Positions 1 through 13,026 are shown, counted from the first letter of the stretch. The stretch: 64,000 bases of DNA from Diadophis punctatus similis (GCA_023053685.1 JALIGW010000001.1:48589859-48653858), one strand, 5' to 3'. Numbers and translations: made by a program. Notes: a model not told the origin generated them from the letters alone.

Positions 1-3000
1 CTTGTATTTTGTTGTTTTTTCTCAAAGTAAACATTGTAATTGATTGTGCCTAGCATCAGAATTCTAACATGATTTAAGTCCATATGGTAGAAATAGGTTT
101 GCTCCAGTATTCTGCAACCTGTTGGAGCCCAAAACATGTCATCATATTGAATCCCTGGAAATGTCACAATAGCTTTCTGCAAGGGTGTCCATAGAGTATG
201 GTAAAATAAGTCAAAATGGCAGTTGCAATCGAAGCACCATCTGTTTTTTTATGAGCACGGATACATTAAAAATTCTGATCACGTATTTGCAACTGACTTT
301 TTAAAGCATGCCTTGCAGACATCTTGCCACCTTCTGCAAAGCCATTCAGCAGTAAACCACCACAATAATGAATCAGGAAAAGATTAGCCAAGTTAGAATG
401 CATTCGGAAAAGAAATAGAAGTGTGTTGAAATCTAATGCCACTTACTTAATAACTATAAAATAAAAAAGAGAATTTCTTCTGAACTTAACTAAGAGACCA
501 AATTCCTTATCTGTTTGCCTGTTTCCAGAGTTTGGTCCTTGGGAGTCAAACTTAGAAGAGGGAGGGAGCGAGGGAGATTCTTTCTTAATCTATTTAATCT
601 TGTTAAATACTGTAGTTTTATAGTTTTCTACTCTTAAATGTTTATGAAGAATTACCATTTATTTTTTTTATATCACCTTTTTGCTTTACAAATAACTCAA
701 GTCAGCGCACATACCTAATCGTCCTTTCTCTTCCTATTTTCCCACCAATAACACCCCTGGGTGGTGGGTTGAGCCAAGAGTCACCCAGGTGGCTTTCATG
801 CCTAACAGTCACAGTCTCCTGGTTTCGAGGCCAGCTCCTCAATTGAGTCTAGATGTAAGCTACTCGGAGTCAACTTTATGTGGGTCAGGTGATTGTAAGT
901 TTGTTTAAAAATAAATAAAATAAATGTCTTTAAAGTTTCACTACATCCTGCATTTTATACAAACAGATCCAGTTTGGAAAGGGCATTAAAGCCTCATTTG
1001 CCATGATGCCGGACAATTGTAGGAAAGTTTTGGTTGGTGAGAAGAGGGGGCAACACAATCTTTCCTGTACTCACTGAAACTTTCTGCTAATATCTGTCCT
1101 CTCCACCAGCAATTTTTCCATAGACAAATTTACTCCAGAGTCATAAATCCATCCTGGGATAAAAAGAATCAGACACTTTTATCTGGGAATATTTAGTTGT
1201 CAGAAAAGGGGTTAATTGCTTACTTCTATTTATAAATAAAAAGTCCCATTTTGGAATATAGATGAAATTGTTTTGGACTAGAACCTATTCCTTTTCTTCC
1301 TTTTATAACCATTCCTTTCTACCCACTCCCCCCCAAAAAACCCCATGTGGCTCTGCAGCAGTGAGAAATCTCCATTAGATCAGTGACACAGATGAAATAC
1401 AATTTCCAGAATTTGTATCCCAAGAAGAGAGCCCGAGAGACAATTTGCCAGATGGGATAAACAAGTACAATCTTCAGCAATCAAACAGACCTGCTCCCTT
1501 GACAAGGTTTCTCTAGGGCAGTTGTAAAGTTAAATTTGGTTTGTGGAAGCTAGAGAGTTTAAAGACAATAGGGCTGATCAGGAAAATAATGAAAAGGCTA
1601 CTATTTGGGGAAGGGGGATCACTTTCACTGAGCCCCTTTCAAATCAGGAAATGGGTAGATTCTGCCATCACAATAACAGGAAGGAAATACATGATGCTGA
1701 AGCAGATAAAGGAAAATTTGGCCAATGGGACCAAGAAAGAAGAAACTTTGGGGGAGGAAGCATCTTTCAGTGCTCAAATTAACCCAAACCAGCCTTACAG
1801 TAGTTTCAAGTCAGTGTAGCCTTCTTATTGAGGACATGGAATGGATTTCCTTTATGTAGCTTTCAATAGTTAATACTTGATCCTGCATTGCAGCCCCCCC
1901 CCCCACCTCATCAAGAGGTCCAAACAGCAACACTATTGTCACCTGGCATGGCTTCAGAGCTCTTCTAGCTATTAACCAGAAGTTGTTTCAAATTTAGATT
2001 AAACTAATCAGGTTTCTTTGTTTTTTCACATATTTAGCTGTATAAACTAATATCTCTGCAGATTGTAAAATTAGTCATGAAGAAAAAAACCACTACATAT
2101 ACTTAACTTCCAAAAACTGTACTGCTACTACTGGTAGCTGTGACAACAACATGCTTCTCATTTCGCTTTTGTTCAAATAACACATATAATCCTAAGTATT
2201 GAAATTATTGTTTATCCCGTTGTATGTTTCTTTAGTTCTTCTAAAAGCAGTGATTTAAGGAAAAGAGCTTATTCCTACTTTAATCTTTAAAAAAATAAAA
2301 GGTCAGCTTCAATATCCTAAACCATCTGGAATCCATCTTATGAAAATCAAAAATGTTCTGGCCAAGACACAGGGCATGTATGCTTTGATATTAACTACCT
2401 GGATGCACTGTTCTTTCAGCTGCGTTCAAACTGTAGCAACAATGGGGAGAGGATGTAGATGTCTAGGATTAATAAATACATAGAGGCTGGGGAGGGGTGG
2501 ACATTCTATGTGTAAGAAGCTGGGCACTCTGCATGGGCACAGTGATCTCAGATATGATGTATGATTATACATGATGTATGATTATAATTTCCATTATCCA
2601 TAGCCCAGTGAATAATGCCAAGTGGGCACCAGATGAGGGGAAGCTGAGACAAAATAGGAAATCCAGCTTAGAATGGGAGATGAAATCAAAGGAATATGAT
2701 GAACTCTTACATTTTTTTTCTACATTTCAAATCCACATTAATAGAGCAGAAAGTTGTCAGAGGGAAAGGTTTTGGCTGTCTTCCACTGCTGAAATATCTC
2801 ACAGTTCTGCAGTGGAACAGAGCTTTTATCTGAATTCGGCTTGCAAGTATCCATTAAATTAATGAATATTAAACATATTTGGCATAGTTAAAGCAAAGAG
2901 AATGATAAAGAATGTCACAAGCTTTTCTTTAAACTAATTTGCATTTTAATGAAAGGATGTGTAAACTTAGGCACATGGAAGCAAAACAGACTCCCCTCAC

Positions 3001-3520
3001 AGACGAAGTCTATAATCAAATTTTGAGCTAGTAGCCGCTGATAACAGAGAGATGGAGGGGCAGGGATGGAGAGCTTGATGAAAACATGGAAACATTGCAA
3101 AACTATGACAAAGGCTAATTTCTTGTTGGGATCATTAAGAAAGGGCTCCAATATAAAGTTGCTCATTTTGTAACTGTACAAAAACTTTTGTGCAACCATA
3201 TTTAAAACCTTGTAATTGGACAGAGTACTGCAGAGCTAGAAAAGGTGCATTTAAAAAAATACGATATGTGGGAATGGCCTTGGGAAGGGGTGGGGAGGAG
3301 ATCCTGCCTATGGAATGATCAGATAAGGGGTGAGGGAAAGTCCACAGCTGTATTACGGGCAGAGAAAGAAACTCAAAGAATCCTCCCTATCAGACTATAT
3401 AAAGAGATGGCTGCACTTTCAGACTTGCAAGATTCTGATAATGTAGCCTTACAATAAAGTAGAATTAGCTCAACCGGTTTGCATCTTTTTTAGTTTATGA
3501 ATATATATATATATATATCT
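1..3520. other. No gene seen; AT-rich intergenic DNA downstream of LPGAT1
   Basis: Apart from the possible SINE at 745-925 and a short duplication of gatgtatgattata near 2555-2585, nothing is recognised. Open frames up to 94 codons have no conserved protein or splice context. Confidence 0.6.
745..925 (+). repeat. Possible old SINE with LINE-like tail
   Basis: A box-B-like ggtttcgagg sits near 820, followed by gtaagctactcggagtc, resembling the tails of CR1/L2-type elements, and an aaaataaataaaataaat end. Diverged; no duplication found. Confidence 0.35.
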
Positions 3521-3621
3521 CCATCCCAGTAAGGGGTATGGCTATCTGACGAGAGCAAAATAAGCTCGAAATAGATCTATAATAGTCTCCCTTTATTTTC
3601 ATTTATCAGCAAAAAAAAATC

Positions 3622-4026
<405 letters not shown>

Positions 4027-4102
4027 ACAAACACCCGCGAAAACCTCAGAAAATATATATATTTTCTGAACAGAAAGGCATGTTCTAAAATATCCCCTAG
4101 TG

Positions 4103-4250
4103 CAGGAGTCTCCAACCTTGACCACTTTAAGACTTGTGGACTTCAACTCCCAGAATTCCTCAGCCAGCTTTGCTCCAGAGCTTTGCTGGCTGAGGAACTC
4201 TGGGAGTTGAAGTCCACAAGTCTTAAAGTGGCCAAGGTTGGAGACCCCTG
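4103..4250. mobile_element. 148-bp foldback hAT MITE
   Basis: Almost the whole element is an inverted repeat: caggagtctccaaccttgac against gttggagacccctg, with gacttcaactcccagaattc and its complement inside. The 8-bp duplications ccctagtg and cactagtg differ at one base. Confidence 0.85.
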
Positions 4251-4272
4251 CACTAGTGCACATCCTCTAGTG

Positions 4273-4414
4273 CAGGGTTTCCAACCTCTGTGTGGATTGC
4301 AACCGGGCTACAGAACAGCCAATGAACACGCACGCGCACGCTTGCTGGCTGCTCACCCGGAACCATCTCTCCCCCTCCGCAGGTCCGCAAAGCCGGAAAC
4401 GTTGGGGAACACTG
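4273..4414. mobile_element. 142-bp hAT MITE
   Basis: The ends are cagggtttccaacctc and gttggggaacactg, with the perfect 8-bp duplication ctctagtg at 4265-4272 and 4415-4422. The interior is CpG-rich. It lies 14 bp after the right duplication of the element at 4103-4250. Confidence 0.85.
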
Positions 4415-4625
4415 CTCTAGTGAAACTGAATTATTTCCTACTAGGATTTTTTTTCTTTCTAATCTTCCTTTTAATGAGGAGAGTTGAATTGGCTTAAATT
4501 CAGGCTCATCTTCCTTTTGGGTAAATACAGTAAATAGTAAGTGATTTAGTTCATCAATGACAATCCTCAGAATGAAATGCAATCATGGCTACGAACTAGG
4601 ACAACTTTAAAAGGGAAATACTTTT

Positions 4626-5430
4626 ACAGATAGTCTTCGACTTACGACCACAATTGAGCCCAAAAATTCTGTTAAGTGTGATATTGTTAAGTGCATTTTG
4701 CCCCATTATCTTCGAGACCGCCTTCTACCTCATAGTTCCCAGCGACCAGTAAGATCCCACAGAGTTGGTCTCCTCCAGGTCCCGTCAGCTACGCAATGTC
4801 GGCTGGCGGGCCCGCGGGGAAGGGCCTTCTCTGTGACTGCCCCGGCTCTCTACCCCCAGAGATCCGGATTGCCCCCACTCTATTGGCCTTCCGGAAAGCA
4901 TTGAAGACCTGGCTTTTCCGGCAGGCTTGGGGCCGCTGATCTCGCAATTTACGAGGTCCGGCCTTGAATGATATGTATGTATGTGATTTTTAACTGTTTT
5001 TAAATCTTTTATGATGTTTTTAAATGTATTTTCTATATCCTGTTGTAAGCCGCTCAGAGTCCTTCGGGAGTTGGGCAGCATAGAAATACAATAAATTAAA
5101 TTAAATTAAATTAATTAAATTTTACGACCTTTCTTGCCATAGTTGTTAAGTGAATCACTGCAGTTGATAAGTTAGTAACCCGGTTGTTAAGTGAATCTGG
5201 CTTCCCCATTGACTTTGCTTGTTAGAAGGTCGCAAAAGGGGATCACATGATCTTGGGATACATCAACGGTCATAAGTATGAACCAATTGCCAAGCATCTG
5301 AATTTTGATCATGTGATCATGGGGATGCTACAAAGGTTGTAACTGTGAAAAATGGTCATAAGTCACTTTTTCAGTGCCATTGTAACTCTGAACAGTCATT
5401 AAATGAACAGTTGTAAGTCGAGGTAGTAGT
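4626..5430. mobile_element. TA-flanked MITE (CAGGTAGTCCTCGACTTAC family), split by a LINE
   Basis: The left end is acagatagtcttcgacttac and the right end is gtaagtcgaggtagta. Internal landmarks are the repeated 'gttaagtga' motifs and tgactttgcttgttagaagg. The family is recognisable by its imperfect terminal inverted repeats and by many copies in this window. Without the LINE insertion the element would be about 390 bp. Confidence 0.8.
4707..5118 (+). mobile_element. CR1/L2-type LINE 3' end inserted in a MITE
   Basis: This is the same family as 19703-20425. It encodes [20 protein letters not shown] and SVTAPAL, with a gap or shift before PQRSGLPP, and ends with cgctcagagtccttcgggag and an AATTAAATTAAATT tail. 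It splits the MITE at 4626-5430 within its gccccatttta segment, so it jumped after that MITE. Confidence 0.8.
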
Positions 5431-5439
5431 TATGAACCA

Positions 5440-6600
5440 TTATTTATCTATTTAAAATGTTTAGTCACCCAATTTATATCAAAATCTGGGTAGCTCCTAA
5501 TAAACAAGTGTATATGTATTACCTCTAATATTAAATGTGACATTCTACTACTCATTATTCTTGGGAAGCATAAGTGAGCAATGCTGTTTACTTGTTAGAC
5601 TGATATTTTGCTGTTCCTTCCAGAGATCAACACATAACAACACTCCTTTTTCAAGGTTTCCCCCCCACAAAATCCTGTGTGGTAGACAGAACTGAAAAAT
5701 AATGACAGATCCCAAATCACCCATGAAGCTTCAGTAAATAAAAGAGAACATGGACTTTGATATCCCCAAACTAAGTCCAATATCATGTTATTTCTGTTGT
5801 GAGCTTCCTAAGGCTTCTATAGTCCATTTTAGGAAGAGAATGTAAATCTAGATAAAATGTAGGTATTGTTTATTGTAACTAAATGGTGTTGTTAAGCTCA
5901 GATGTAAGCAGACAGTCTCCATGGTTGTCTGAATGATCATCTAATGAAATTAATCATGAAGAATTATTAATAGAGTGTATTTTTCCTTCTCTCTTCCTAA
6001 TCTCCTTTTCCCCCTGTCTTTAAAAGCCTGAGGCCAGGTACTGTTTGATTTAGTGATCATTGGACAGTTCTGAAAAAACATGTAAAAAACAAAAGTGATC
6101 AAAATAAGTGGAACAGGCGCTCGTTCGTTTAAATTAGGCTTGCACAGGAGACAGGATTGTTGGATTGTTCCCAAGTTGCTATCCTTCATGAATCACAGTT
6201 GCTACTGCAGGATCAGCAGGGAAATGCAATTTAAGGTTCTGCAGCAGCATTTAAAGTATAAAATAGCACCGAAGTACTCCTAGAACCTCTCTATGTCTGT
6301 GCTGTTTGTACCTTGATATTGGGCCAAACTTTGGTGAGGAGAAATTAATCTACATGCTCCCATTTCCCAGGTATCTGGAATGAATGGGTGCATCACAACA
6401 CTTCTCTTACTAACTCAGAGTAACTTATTTATTTGGAACATTTAGATGATTTGTGGAACTGCCCAATCCACATAATCATGATTCCAAATGGTATACATTA
6501 AGTAAAAAAAAACCCAGTAATTACAAATGAAAAACTATGAAATGAAAAATGAAATCCGTAAATCAGACAATATACAGTCTAGATCAACCAAATACCTCCA
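5440..6600. other. No gene or recognisable repeat seen
   Basis: AT-rich single-copy-looking DNA between a MITE and a LINE relic. Short frames look random. Confidence 0.55.
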
Positions 6601-6609
6601 CCTCCCAGA

Positions 6610-7010
6610 AAATGGGTTCATCTATCATCCTGGCCCAAATCCTGAAGGAAAAGCTGGGTTTTTTTAAAGCTTCCCAGGCGGCTTAAAGGGTTGGGCCACC
6701 TGAATCTTAGGGGAAGCAGAATATCATACCAGAGAGCAGGCAACACCTGAGAAAAGGCACACCTTCTAGCTCCCATCAAATTAAACTGTTTCAGAGAGGG
6801 GAACTGGTCTGCCATCCTGTGAGAGTATGTGGGATAGGCAGTCAGAGGCATAACCTGGCCCTATTCCATGTAGGGTTTTGTAGGTTATAGCCAGTGCATT
6901 GAATTGCACCCAGAAGCCTAAAGAGAACTGGTGTAGCTTGCCAAGTAAATATTGCATAGGCAGATTTAGTGTGTTCAAGCTACTCACACTGCTGCATTCT
7001 GAGCCAAATG
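6610..7010 (-). mobile_element. Decayed CR1/L2-type LINE fragment
   Basis: The minus strand reads VQFNALAITYKTLHGIGPGY, matching the [18 protein letters not shown] segment of the better-preserved LINE at 19.7 kb, then loses frame. Old and 5'-truncated. Confidence 0.6.
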
Positions 7011-7019
7011 CAGCTTCTA

Positions 7020-7890
7020 GTTGGGGAGGGGGGAGTATCTAATCACTCAAAACTTATCTTAGAAAATAGCGAATCCCAGATAGTCTGATGATCCTTTATC
7101 TATCAATGAAACAGTATCAAACAGTTCAGTTTAACCCAATACTCAATTTTTACCTTACGTCATTTAAAGCAATTAGTATTCTGCATGCTATTGCAAAAAT
7201 ATTTATTGATGTTATTTATCGTAGAAGAAAAAAACTGACTTACTTTTAAGCAATTTGTATAGAGGAAGAAAGAAATACGAGATCAAAATGTTTCTCCTTT
7301 GGGATCTTTGCAGGGGCATCCATAGTTCTGTAGGCTATTTTCATATCTTTGATCTTGCTGAGCTTCTCTTGTGCTATTCATATTCATCTTTGACTATTTT
7401 CTCTTAGGAGAAATAACCAAAGAACAGCTTTTATAGTACAGCCCAATGGAAGGTGTTTTCCTTTTGAAGATGCTTATTGCACACAGAATGGAAAAAGCAG
7501 CAGCAACATCATTACTGTATTGGTCAAAAATGAGCATCTTTCTGGCAGCTTTCTGTTTATCTCAAGAAAAGAAACCACTAGATGAGATGAGTTGGCCACC
7601 TAAACCCATTTAATATAGTATTTGCATAATGAGATAAAAGCAGGTGTCTGCATTCTTAAATCAGAGCTGAAACTAAGCAGAGCAAGTGGACTTCCAATCT
7701 TGCCAATTGCATCTTTAGATGTTCAAGCTTTGCATTATGCATGTACAGCCCAACAAAAAAAATACTGAGAGTTAAGCTGAAAGCTAAATGAGAACTTTAA
7801 TTAAACTATCTTGAACTATCTTGAAGCACACATTCTTGTTTTACTTAGAATATTAAGACTCCATCCTCATTGCTTAATATGGAAAAAATC
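7020..7890. other. No gene or recognisable repeat seen
   Basis: AT-rich, no terminal repeats, no conserved protein in six frames. Confidence 0.55.
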
Positions 7891-7894
7891 ACCC

Positions 7895-8842
7895 TTAACA
7901 GAATAACAAAATTGAGTTGGAAGGGACCTCTTTCTTCTAGTCTAACTCCCTGCTCAAGCAGGAAACCCTACATTTCAGACAAACGGTTGTCCAATCTCTT
8001 CTTAAAAACCTCCAACTGGTTGGAGCACTTACAACTTCCAGAGGCAAGTTGTTATACTGATTGTTCTGTCAGGAAATTTCTTAGTTCTGGGCTGGTTCTC
8101 TTCTTGATTACTTTCCATCACTTCTTGTCTTGCCTTCAGGTGCTTTGGAGAATAGGGTGACCTTCTCTTCTTTGTGGCAGCCCCTTAGATGTTGGGACAC
8201 TGCTATCATGTCACCCCTAGTCCTTCTTTTCATTAAATTAGACCAGGGGTCGGCAACCTTAAACACTCAAAGAGCCATTTGAACCAGTTTCCCACAGAAA
8301 AGAAAACACCGGGAGCCACAAAACCCTTTTGACATCTAAAATGAAGAGAACATCGAATATATGCATATATCATTTTTTTCACCTTTATGCTATGTATAAA
8401 AAAACTATAGTGTGTTGCATTTGTCAAATCAATGAACTGCTACAGAGAAAACAAATTTTTATTTCTGCATGCAACAAAAACATTTTGAACGCTGGGAAAA
8501 AAAGATGGGTCGAAAAATTCAATAAATTGCTGCTGGCGGGTGTCACACATTGGCGGTTGTGACGCATATTTTGAGCGACGGAACCGCAGGAGAGGGATGA
8601 GAGAGCCACATGCGGTTCCAGAGCCGCGGGTTGCAGACCCCTGAATTAGACAGAACTAATTTCTGCAACCGTTCATGTGTTTTAACCTCGTTACCTAATA
8701 ATCTGTTACTCTTCTTTGCATTTTTTCTAGAATCTGAACATTTTTATATTGTGGCGACCAAAACTGGATGCAATATCCCAAGTGTGGTCTTACTAAGGCA
8801 TTATAGAGTGGTACTAACACTCACGTCACCCTTGTTTAGTCT
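7895..8842 (-). mobile_element. CR1 LINE 3' part, interrupted by a hAT MITE
   Basis: On the plus strand the copy begins with the reversed CR1 tail (taacagaataacaaaattg, then ttggaagggacctcttt), so the element points to the minus strand. The part after 8651 continues the same CR1 (gcaaccgttcatgtgtttta, tggtcttactaaggcatta). It is 5'-truncated. Confidence 0.8.
8244..8643. mobile_element. 400-bp hAT MITE inserted in a CR1
   Basis: The ends are caggggtcggcaacctt and gggttgcagacccctg, with the perfect duplication aattagac (8236-8243 and 8644-8651). It interrupts the CR1 at 7895-8842, so it is the younger insertion. Confidence 0.9.
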
Positions 8843-8950
8843 AGGTAGCCCTTGACTTACTATCACAATTGAGCCCAATTTCTATTGCCAAGCATCAGAA
8901 TTTTGATCGTGTGACCAAGGGGATGCTGCAAGTTGTGAAAACCTGACTGT
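8843..8950. mobile_element. TA-flanked MITE fragment (CAGGTAGTCCTCGACTTAC family)
   Basis: The fragment starts aggtagcccttgacttac, continues with the ttgagcccaatttctattg and gccaagcatcagaattttga blocks, and stops before the far terminal repeat. It directly abuts the end of a CR1. Confidence 0.65.
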
Positions 8951-9236
8951 ATTGAACTGTAGTGTTACAGTTCTGTTTAGAATACAAAGATTTAGTTTTT
9001 AGATTTAGAGTGCTAAAATAGATAGTTCTGTTTTCATGTTATTTCAGTTCTTTGGGAACTAGTTTTTGTTTATTTAAAGCATTTGTAACCTGTTCTCAGT
9101 ATCTGATGTTCCCAGGTCAGTTTACATATAAGTGGGACGGGGGTTGGGGAATTGCTTGTGTTTCATAACTGAATGGAATTAGGCTTTTCCAGATTCAAAT
9201 TAAGGCATGCTGCTTGAGGCAAAGAAATGGTTCTTC

Positions 9237-9604
9237 CAGGGGCAGGTTGCTTACTTACTGATACCAGTGCGCTGCGCGCACATCTCCACATTTCGTGTGC
9301 TTGCGCGCTCGCTATGCGTGCGCACCCCCTTGCACGATTTTGGCGAGATTTTGCTTCTGCGCATGCACGGAAGCAAAATCTCACTGAAATCTCACACATG
9401 CGTGCGTCCCCTCGCGAGATTTCAGCGAGATTTTGCTTTTGTGCATGCGCAGAAGCCAAAAAGCCAAAAAATTATTTTAAAAAGATGGTGACATGCGCGA
9501 CTGTCCGGCGAAGACGGCACCGGAGCAGTCGCGCGCAAATTGTGTAATTGGCGGGTCCCTACCGGAGCTGCGCACTGGACCGCACCGGTAGGAACCCACC
9601 CCTG
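9237..9604. mobile_element. 368-bp hAT MITE, CpG-rich
   Basis: The ends are caggggcaggttgcttact and taggaacccacccctg, with the perfect duplication ggttcttc (9229-9236 and 9605-9612). It has alternating inverted copies of gcgagattttgcttctgcgc. Same family as 34654-35053, in the opposite orientation. Confidence 0.88.
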
Positions 9605-9933
9605 GGTTCTTCCCAGCCTTTCATCTATGGAAGGGAATTGACTGGGTAGCTGCATTTTACTCCCAGCACTGGTAGCTCCATGGCATTCTTTTGCATCTGA
9701 GATAGAAGCTTAGTTGAGGCCTTCAGGGTAGACTATGTAGTCTCATAGGATTCTGTACTTAAGACAAAAACTGTTCTTGTTGAGCTCCCCTCAAAATAAC
9801 CTGCTTCGTTGTCTTTTATGGTGGGACAGCTTGGTCTTACTGACACAAAATCCAATTCTGGTTACCGTATGCAAGTCAGGAATCCCATAGAGATCTACCA
9901 ATAAGTCTTGCTTACCTTCTTTCTAGCCCTACT

Positions 9934-10297
9934 ACAGGTAATCCTCCACTTGCCACTCATTTAGTGACCATTCAAAGTTATAATGGTGCTGAAAAAGTGA
10001 CTTATGACCATTTTTCACACAACCGTTGCAGCATGGCCAAGTGATCATAATTTGGACGCTTGGCAATTGGCAGGTATTTATGATGGTCCCGGTGTCATGT
10101 GATTCCGTTTTGTGACCTTCTGACAAGCAAAGTCAATGAGGAAGATTCACTTAACAACCATGTTACTAACTTAACACCTGCAGTGATTCATTTAATAACA
10201 GTAGCAAGAAAGGTTATCACAGGGGGTAAAACTCACTTAACAGCTTTCTTGCTTAGCAATAGAAATTTTGAGCTCAATTGTGGTCATAAGTCTATAT
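9934..10297. mobile_element. TA-flanked MITE (CAGGTAGTCCTCGACTTAC family)
   Basis: It runs from acaggtaatcctccacttgc to attgtggtcataagtcta and contains the fixed blocks gacaagcaaagtcaatgagg and cacttaacaaccatgttac. The right terminal repeat is degraded. Confidence 0.75.
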
Positions 10298-10299
10298 AT

Positions 10300-11100
10300 G
10301 ATTTTTTTGGCATCCTGGTTTTTTTTAAGCACTTCTTGTACAATCAAGAATTATGTAAATAATGGTTTAATGTTATTTTGAGTAAGTAATCAGTGAAAGA
10401 TTATGACCTTTCTGGTAAGTTATTGAAAAGGGGGGAAATTTAAGCAGAGCATTAAATTCTCACTTTAAACAGTTAAAAATCTTATTCAGACACTATGTTA
10501 TATCTGAGATTCAGCAGCACTGCCCACACACTCCCAAGCATCTTGTGGCAACTAACCAGCTATACTTTAAAAACCAAAAGAATAAAGGAAAAAGGAAAAA
10601 ATCTAGGACACCAAGTTTTGTTTCCATTACTGTACTGTATAGAAAATGCTGAGCGGAGAACTCAGTGGCCTGGTTGCTGTTGGGCTACATCTATCCATAT
10701 TCTTCAGCGCTTGCTGGGAAAGTAGTCATTACTCAACATCTGGCAAACCTCCCAAGCCAAGGCTGTGTGATACAGCTATTCATACTCACTAGCTGGTAGA
10801 GAGGCAAGTCAAATCCAGACAAAATCCTCTCTTACAGTATTTCCTTATATATCTATAACCTGGATGAAATCCGGGTTGGAAAAAGTTCACTGAAAACTTG
10901 CAGAATTCCTTTCACAAGGAAGCTTGGCTTGTGCTTTCCAAACAATGAAAAAATCTCTCCCATTGTAGTATGTTTGGTTCACATTTACAATTTGTTGCTC
11001 ATAACAAAAAGGCCTGTGTTATAATAGATTCTATTATATAGAAGATATTTGTAAGGCTAGATAAGCCAAAGACCACTTCTTTCATATTCCAATTGCTTTT
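10300..11100. other. No gene or recognisable repeat seen
   Basis: Unique-looking DNA between two MITEs. Only short frames. Confidence 0.55.
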
Positions 11101-11105
11101 TACTA

Positions 11106-11244
11106 CCTTGTTTCCCCCAATAAGACATCCTCTGATAATAAGCCCAATCGGGCTTTTGAGTGCATGGAAATAAGGCCAAGCACTTATTTCAGGGTTCAAA
11201 ATAAGGTCTTATTTTGACAGGGTCTTATTTTTGGGGAAACACGG
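11106..11244. mobile_element. 139-bp TA-flanked MITE (CCGTGTTTCCCC ends)
   Basis: The ends are ccttgtttcccccaataaga and ttttggggaaacacgg, with TA on each side. It contains gataataagcccaatcggg and ggccaagcacttatttcagg. Same family as 52992-53126 and, as ends only, 36564-37576. Confidence 0.8.
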
Positions 11245-11384
11245 TATATTCCTATCAATGAGTGAAGTTGTTCACAGAAAGCACACCCAAAGAATTTACT
11301 AAAAACAATTGGCGAAGATCCAGTCATCTTATTGAATATTGCGAGTTGCTAGACCCTAAGCCTTAGGGATCAAAGAGTCCTGAC

Positions 11385-12434
11385 CAGGGGTGAAATGCTC
11401 CCGCTTCGGACCGGCTCGTGGGGACCGGTAGGACTTGGCACCGGTGGTTCGGCGCACCGGTAGCGATGGCTTGCTGGCCACACCCCCGTACCGGTCCAGG
11501 CCCTGAGGCCCCAGCCCAGGCCCCCGCCACCCAGGCCCCCGCCGCCCATGTCCACCTAATTGCTGCTTTCCTTGCCGCTTTCCTTGCTCCCGGCTTTTTC
11601 TTTTTTTAAAAAAATATGGCCGCTTTTCCTACCTATCAGCTGGGCGCTTCCGGACACCCACCCCCACCCCCGGCCTATATAACCTGGCTGTTCCAGCCTA
11701 GCTAACCACCCACCTTCCCACCCAGCCTCCAGAGTCCAGCTTGCTTACCTTAGCTCTTCAGACCCAATTCTGAGCCGTTGGTAGCCAGTCACGCCTGCCT
11801 TTCTTTTTGTCTGAATTGCAAACTGCAATCCATCTGATCTGCAAGCCACTTAATCTGCCTGCTTGAAACCAGCAATCCATCCATCTGCTCTGCAAGCAAC
11901 TTATTCTGTTTGCCTTATTCCTTCCATAGGGTAAGTAACCTTTTTAAATTTTATTTTTTGCTTTAAAAAAATAGTAGCCATAGCCATTTAAAGCTTTTGC
12001 AATGCTTTTGTGTTGTGTGTTTTGCAGGGTGAGTCAGTACAGCTGCTTTTTCATGGTATGTGAGCCATTTGTGTTGTTGTGCTGTTGTGTAAAGTTGTGT
12101 TTTCAGCTCTGTGAGGCTCCTACGTAAGGCAGGGACCATTTTGTGTGCTTTTGCAATGCTGCAAAAAGCAGGGGGTTGGACTAGATGACCACACAAGGTC
12201 CCTTCTACCAACTCTGTAAATCTGTTAAATCTGTTGCAGCAGTGTACATTTGCATGGTGTGTGAGTCAGTACAGCTGCTTTTTTCCGGTCACATGACCAT
12301 GATGCACGCCCAACGAGTCACCTGACCACCAAGCCACACCCACATGAAGCCACACCCACCAGACATCAAGCCACACCCACAAAATAAGCCATGCCCACAG
12401 AACCAGCAGGGAAAATTTTCACATTTCACCCCTG
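11385..12434. mobile_element. 1,050-bp non-autonomous hAT element with promoter-like interior
   Basis: The ends are caggggtgaaatgctccc and cacatttcacccctg; duplications gtcctgac and gtcctgag match at 7 of 8. Inside is a TATA-like ctatataa at 11675 and, about 255 bp on, a strong splice donor agg|gtaagt at 11931. These could be the promoter and first exon of the parent transposase gene, or captured host DNA. No protein is recognised. Confidence 0.8.
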
Positions 12435-12442
12435 GTCCTGAG

Positions 12443-12895
12443 GTAAGTTTATTATTAATGTGTTATTCATATGATATGTGAAGTAATAACTATTAGGTCC
12501 TATCAATTGTTGCCTGTTAATGAAGGCATAATGATTTTCTAACAAGTCACCAAATCCTGAATGTGAAGACACACAAAGGGTGTTTTTGTACACATTGTTT
12601 ATATTTATTAGGACATATGTGGTAAGTATATGTTAATGTCTTTGTGGTATTTGGTCTCCCAGGACAGGAGCCTTTCTCTCAAAGAATCATGTCCTGAAAT
12701 GCAGTCATGCCTACTTATACAAGCCCTACCATATGAACGTTAATCTTGCGTTTAATAAAACTATATCAATGAATATAGGAGTAGGGCATATATAGTATAT
12801 TATTCTGGAATCAAATGTATTTGATGAAACTTATTGTAAAGTATGTCCGTTTCTAAATTTAAAAAACTATTGAAGTAGCATCTTTCTTCTAAGAC
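12443..12895. other. No gene or recognisable repeat seen
   Basis: Short unique-looking spacer between two hAT elements. Confidence 0.5.
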
Positions 12896-13026
12896 CAGTG
12901 TTTCTCAACTTTGGCAACTTTAAGATAGGTGGACTTCAACTCCCAGAATTTCCGAGCCAGCCTGACTCGAGAAGTCTGGGAGTTGAAGTCCGCCCTTCTT
13001 AAAACTGCCAAGGCTGAGAAAGATTG
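12896..13026. mobile_element. 131-bp foldback hAT MITE
   Basis: The ends are cagtgtttctcaactttggc and gccaaggctgagaaagattg. Like 4103-4250 it has gacttcaactcccagaatt and its complement. The flanking ttctaaga and ttctagaa are only roughly alike. Confidence 0.65.

Noticed and set aside
1541..2862. Frames of 79-94 codons near the left edge
   Set aside because: I looked for the gene expected downstream of LPGAT1 in other vertebrates (NEK2) and found no matching exon. These frames look random.
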